From Parcubacteria group bacterium (GTDB lineage: Bacteria; Patescibacteriota; Patescibacteriia; Patescibacteriales; GWC2-42-12), in the NCBI GenBank assembly GCA_016188785.1, contig JACPHD010000029.1:1-50281 (forward strand): DNA of 50,281 nucleotides, read 5' to 3'. Below are positions 47,159-50,281 of the stretch, one piece after another. The position numbers were made by a program, and so were the translations under genes. Position 1 is the stretch's first letter, and each line of letters begins with the position of its first letter. The notes under the pieces are model-generated. The model saw nothing but the letters and a program-made list of their open reading frames with translations, was not told where the DNA came from and searched no databases.

Positions 47159-49432
47159 CTAATGCCCATGATTATACTGTCCGGACATAATAAACTGCTT
47201 AGCTTCTCTCGCGTTATGAGGTTGCCAGCCTGGATTTAATTCTTTCGCGTAGGCCGTATCTACAAAATCCCAGGTAAGCTTCTGGTCTTTATCTAAAATA
47301 CCCCGCCATAAACCCCGGCCGCAGGTACAGGAGTATATTTTTTTAAAATCAGACGAAGCGCCCAGGCAATAAGCGTAATTATGAATATTTCCCGGCACCA
47401 TTTGCTCCGGCAATGATTTTTCCCAGCTAGCGCCGCCATCGCGCGTTACCACGACATTTTCTCCATGATGGCCGACGATAAGATGATCGGGATTTGCCGG
47501 ATCAATCAGAATATTTTCATAATTGGGCAAGTGACCGAAATTATAAAGCCAGCCTAGAAAATCTTCCGCGCTGTCGCCGCCTTCATAATTTCTAATTCCG
47601 GCCGTAAGCTCTTGCCAGGTAACCCCGCCGTCTTTAGTTTGAAAAATTCCTCCGTACTTGCCGGAAATTTGTTCCTCTGTCGAAAGCTGACCGAAAAACA
47701 CATTTGAAGACGCTACCAGAACATTGGGATCGCCCGCGGACATGGCCAAGCGATAAGTATATTTTAATGAGCCGTTGCCAAGCGGCGTGAAATTACGCCC
47801 GCCATCGCTACTTTTAAATACGCCCGAGCCCAAGGCGGACGCGTAGACAATCTTTAAATTATCAGGATGAAATATTATAGAATAGACCGCGAAATCGCCT
47901 ATGCCCCGAGCGCGGGTCCAGCTTTCTCCTCCATTATACGACTGCCATAGACCCTCGCCCGGCGGCGTCTCCGCCACCTCGGCCCCAACACCCGCGAGAA
48001 TATGACTGCTGTTTTGCGGATCAATCGCGATTGATTCAATAAAGCCTTGTTTATTTTTTCCTGGCCGCTTTTTTTCCGTAAATCGGCTGCCATTTTTAGA
48101 AATAAGGCCAACCGCGAATTTATCTCCGCCAATATAGACGCGAGTAAAATCACGCGGATCAGGCTGAAGCGCGAGAACAAAATAATCAGTCGCTAAGCGG
48201 CCGTAGGTCTTGCCGGCATTTTTTGACCAATAAAACCCCAGCCTATCCCAAGTCCCGGCGTAAATTTCATTTTCATTTTTGGGATTGACATGCACTTCCC
48301 GCGTCGCCACGGAAATCATGCCCTTATTTAATTCTCCAAAAATTTTTCCGCCATCGGTAGAAACATACACGCCATTACCCCCGACGCCCACATAAATTTT
48401 TGCATTAAGGCTGGCGATTTCCCCAATCCAATCCGGAGGCAGTCCCCGCGACGCCATCTCCTTAAAAGAGCGGCCATCGGTTGAAACCAAGAGCTTTGGA
48501 TCCGGGCTCCATGTTCCGACGTAAAGTTTGCTTCCGTCCGTAGCCAGGCCGGTAACCTGCTCAAGACCTGGCACTCTTTTCCAGGCTGAACCGTCCGCGG
48601 CCAGACGATACAAACTGCCGCCTAGGCGAGTATTAAATTGCAGTTGAGCGCCCAGAAAATAAAGAGTATTTTTAAAATTAACGAAACGGGCGGTTTTCAT
48701 ATCTTTAAGGCCAGTATTAAATGACGTCCAGCTCTTGCCTTTGTCAGCAGAAACAAAAACGCCATTTTCAACCGTGCCCAGATACATCTTTGATCCAAAG
48801 AAAACCAGGTGGTTGAAATCGTAGTGCCGATCAAATACAAAGCGCCTTTCCCAATTATCTCCGCCGTCAACGGAAACGACCAGCATGCTCGTGCCATCGT
48901 GCGCCTGGCCGGGAACATAGATTATTTTTGAGTCGGCCGGATCAAGCGCTAAAGTGTGCGCGCTGAAATTATCCGCCTGGATATCACCAAGCATTTTGCC
49001 GCACAGCCCTTGCCAGCGCGCGCCGTTATTTTCCGTCTTGGAAATACAGCCGATCATTTCCGGAACATAAGCGATATTCTTATTAACCGGATCCGCCACA
49101 ATATCAAAGCCGCGGTTTTCTGAAATTCCGCGCCCGATTCCGATCTGCTGCCACGAATTATCTTTTTGCAGTTCATAAGCTCCGCCTGAATATAAAGACG
49201 CCCAAATCTTGCCTTGATGCGGAATCATTCTAATTACGGTTCCGCCCAGCGGTCCTGACGACTGCGCCCAGCCGAATTGGTCCGGATCAGCCGGAATATC
49301 GGATGATGCCCCGTTAACTATCCCGCCCGGCCGCCATAATTGATTTCGCGCCAGAAAAAAATAGAGCGCCAAAATTCCCAATGCGGCTAAGCAGATAATC
49401 ATTGCTGTTAGAATTGACAATTTTATTTTCAT
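47159..49432 (-). CDS. Secreted BNR/Asp-box beta-propeller protein
   Basis: 757 residues. A signal anchor at about 5-27 is followed by a sialidase/VPS10-like propeller built from many Asp-box (S/T-x-D-x-G-x-T/S-W) repeats: DGGDNWERR, DKGKSWTS, DGGKIFGEL, NAGKTYGRL, NGGESWTRA, DGGRNFTPL, DGGVTWQEL, DGGASWEKS. No sialidase FRIP or catalytic Tyr/Glu set was recognised, so binding rather than cleavage is likely. It interrupts the ancestral pgeF-DUF167 pair, carries its own -10 box and is bounded by a 25-bp direct repeat, so it was inserted as a unit. Confidence 0.85.
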   Translation of the reverse strand: MKIKLSILTAMIICLAALGILALYFFLARNQLWRPGGIVNGASSDIPADPDQFGWAQSSGPLGGTVIRMIPHQGKIWASLYSGGAYELQKDNSWQQIGIGRGISENRGFDIVADPVNKNIAYVPEMIGCISKTENNGARWQGLCGKMLGDIQADNFSAHTLALDPADSKIIYVPGQAHDGTSMLVVSVDGGDNWERRFVFDRHYDFNHLVFFGSKMYLGTVENGVFVSADKGKSWTSFNTGLKDMKTARFVNFKNTLYFLGAQLQFNTRLGGSLYRLAADGSAWKRVPGLEQVTGLATDGSKLYVGTWSPDPKLLVSTDGRSFKEMASRGLPPDWIGEIASLNAKIYVGVGGNGVYVSTDGGKIFGELNKGMISVATREVHVNPKNENEIYAGTWDRLGFYWSKNAGKTYGRLATDYFVLALQPDPRDFTRVYIGGDKFAVGLISKNGSRFTEKKRPGKNKQGFIESIAIDPQNSSHILAGVGAEVAETPPGEGLWQSYNGGESWTRARGIGDFAVYSIIFHPDNLKIVYASALGSGVFKSSDGGRNFTPLGNGSLKYTYRLAMSAGDPNVLVASSNVFFGQLSTEEQISGKYGGIFQTKDGGVTWQELTAGIRNYEGGDSAEDFLGWLYNFGHLPNYENILIDPANPDHLIVGHHGENVVVTRDGGASWEKSLPEQMVPGNIHNYAYCLGASSDFKKIYSCTCGRGLWRGILDKDQKLTWDFVDTAYAKELNPGWQPHNAREAKQFIMSGQYNHGH

Positions 49433-49453
49433 AGATAAGACTTCTATTACTTT

Positions 49454-49459
49454 ATTATA
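49454..49459 (-). promoter_or_regulatory. -10 box of BNR propeller gene
   Basis: Minus-strand TATAAT 21 nt before the ATG. The -35 is weak. It lies within the inserted segment, so the insertion appears to carry its own promoter. Confidence 0.4.
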
Positions 49460-49484
49460 TAGCTATAGCCAAAAAAGTAAAATA

Positions 49485-49509
49485 TTTTAATAAAACTATT
49501 TAGCATAAT
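49485..49509. repeat. 25-bp direct repeat, right copy
   Basis: Identical to 47108-47132. It covers the last pgeF codons and stop on the minus strand and, just past them, a dead copy of the DUF167 start (ATGCTAAATAG). Confidence 0.92.
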
Positions 49510-50153
49510 ACTATAAAAGCCGCCATAGCTTTAACAGTTTTTCCCTGATCGCGGCGGAAAGAAAAATAATTTTTATTATCATAAGTACAGCCGCCGAAAA
49601 CTTTAAAATTTTCCGGCTTAAGCCCGGCTATTACTAATTGCTCTTTGACAACACCGGCCAGATCAATAAAAATCTTGCTCGGCCGCTTTCTTAAATGTTT
49701 CGGATAATCCCTAAATTTCGCGGCCACGTCAGGCCTTACCTCAAAATGGCATGATTTTATGTGCGGGCCGACAAAAACTTTTATTTGTTTAATGTCTGAT
49801 TTATATTTTCCGGCCAGCTTTTTAATCAGCCTGGCCGGAAAATTCTTGGCCAGGCCGCGCCAGCCGGCGTGCGCCAGACCAATAACCTGCTTAACCGGAT
49901 CGTAAAAATAAATCGGCAGACAATCAGCCGCGGTCACGGCCAGAGCCAAACCTTTAACATCAGTCATTAAGCCATCGGCCGCTTTGATTATTTTTCCGGC
50001 TTGAGCCGCGTTCACGCGGGCTATTTTCAACCCTTGAGCGACTTGCGCCCAAGCCATATCAGCCAATTCAATTTTTAGTTTAGAAAAAAATTTCTTTCTA
50101 TTTTCTATAGTTTCTTTGTCTGGAGCGCCTTCAACTAATTGGCTCCCCGTCAA
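49500..50153 (-). CDS. pgeF: Multicopper polyphenol oxidase / purine nucleosidase family (PgeF, YfiH)
   Basis: 217 residues as an ORF starting from TTG at 50153; family members are usually about 240-270. Core motifs are intact: TAADCLPIYFYDP (Cys), GLAHAGWRGLAKNF (His), VGPHIKSCHFEV (His/Cys) and KNYFSFRRDQGKT. It acts as a peptidoglycan amino-acid editing enzyme or adenosine deaminase/phosphorylase. Upstream in the same frame NFSFFTADLDIKLSHYL looks coding but has no ATG. A second frame from ATG 50257 joins it if one T is added at the T6 run 50187-50192, so a frameshift or assembly error is likely. Confidence 0.88.
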   Translation of the reverse strand: MTGSQLVEGAPDKETIENRKKFFSKLKIELADMAWAQVAQGLKIARVNAAQAGKIIKAADGLMTDVKGLALAVTAADCLPIYFYDPVKQVIGLAHAGWRGLAKNFPARLIKKLAGKYKSDIKQIKVFVGPHIKSCHFEVRPDVAAKFRDYPKHLRKRPSKIFIDLAGVVKEQLVIAGLKPENFKVFGGCTYDNKNYFSFRRDQGKTVKAMAAFIVLC

Positions 50154-50257
50154 ATAGTGTGATAGCTTAATATCCAGATCAGCGGTAAAAAAGCTAAAGT
50201 TATTTTGGCGATATAGTTGTTAATATTTTTGAAACCATAAGACACTCTTTTAATCAT
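50150..50257 (-). pseudogene. pgeF: Probable frameshifted pgeF N terminus
   Basis: ATG at 50255-50257 opens MIKRVSYGFKNINN... and closes after 35 codons with TGA in the pgeF region. Adding one T in the T6 run at 50187-50192 would continue it as AFFTADLDIKLSHYL into the pgeF body, giving a normal length. I read it as the displaced pgeF start rather than a separate gene. Confidence 0.5.
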
Positions 50258-50281
50258 TTTTATTTTTGTATGGCAGCCTTC

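Overview
The window looks like a chromosomal piece of a Patescibacteria (Candidate Phyla Radiation) bacterium, most likely a Parcubacteria-type lineage. The evidence is an AT-rich genome, genes packed into long same-strand operons, a pilus machine without a secretin, many small single-anchor surface proteins, a purine-ligase-like orphan, fragments of central metabolism (lower glycolysis and malic enzyme only), and intergenic spacers full of short degenerate repeats. TGA is used as a normal stop (for example at 26083 and 3899), so the code is standard. Lineage below this level is inference.

Layout. 1-2463: a palindrome-bearing spacer, a small doubtful ORF and a secreted glycosidase-like protein. 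2519-15058: a complete type IV pilus locus on the minus strand, read pilM-pilN-pilO-pilP-like-pilB-response regulator-degenerate pilT paralogue-pilC-major pilin, then an O-antigen-ligase/TPR membrane protein, prepilin peptidase and a small anchored protein. A second, canonical pilT is at 41952-42998 and a second pilin at 35767-36312. 15166-21472: a plus-strand beta-propeller protein and radA, convergent with recG, then a plus-strand PQQ-dehydrogenase-like propeller. 21521-21710: two tRNA genes, one inside the anticodon loop of the other. 21716-30352: RNase HI, recJ, a 31-residue membrane protein, lepA coupled to a DUF4143 ATPase, a PurD-like ATP-grasp protein and murJ. 30580-38930: two gpmI copies, eno, hicBA, pilin, a GxxExxY protein, a SIMPL protein and pgk. 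38972-50257: an HtrA-like pseudoprotease operon, pilT, cupin, malic enzyme, rarA, uppS, DUF167, a BNR propeller protein and pgeF.

How the genes fit together. The pilus genes would build a retractable surface fibre (PilB extension, PilT retraction, PilM/N/O/P alignment, PilC platform, PilD processing). The membrane genes (uppS, murJ, O-antigen-ligase-like) support envelope polymer synthesis. The phosphoglycerate kinase, mutase and enolase genes supply the ATP-yielding lower glycolytic segment. recG, recJ, radA and rarA form a repair set.

The most unusual material is not protein-coding in the usual sense. (1) A complete tRNA-Val(CAC) lies inside the anticodon loop of a second tRNA and is bracketed by an 11-bp perfect inverted repeat. 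(2) Nearly all long spacers are dyad-symmetric arrays of a 7-bp unit (about ATTNGTN, with its complement in the other arm), and short arrays of the same unit occur in frame inside pilD, recG, lepA and eno. GC-rich palindromes sit inside several arrays. (3) A 2.35-kb segment with the BNR gene is flanked by a 25-bp direct repeat that copies the ancestral pgeF/DUF167 junction. All calls come from reading the sequence; no database search, folding program or alignment was run.
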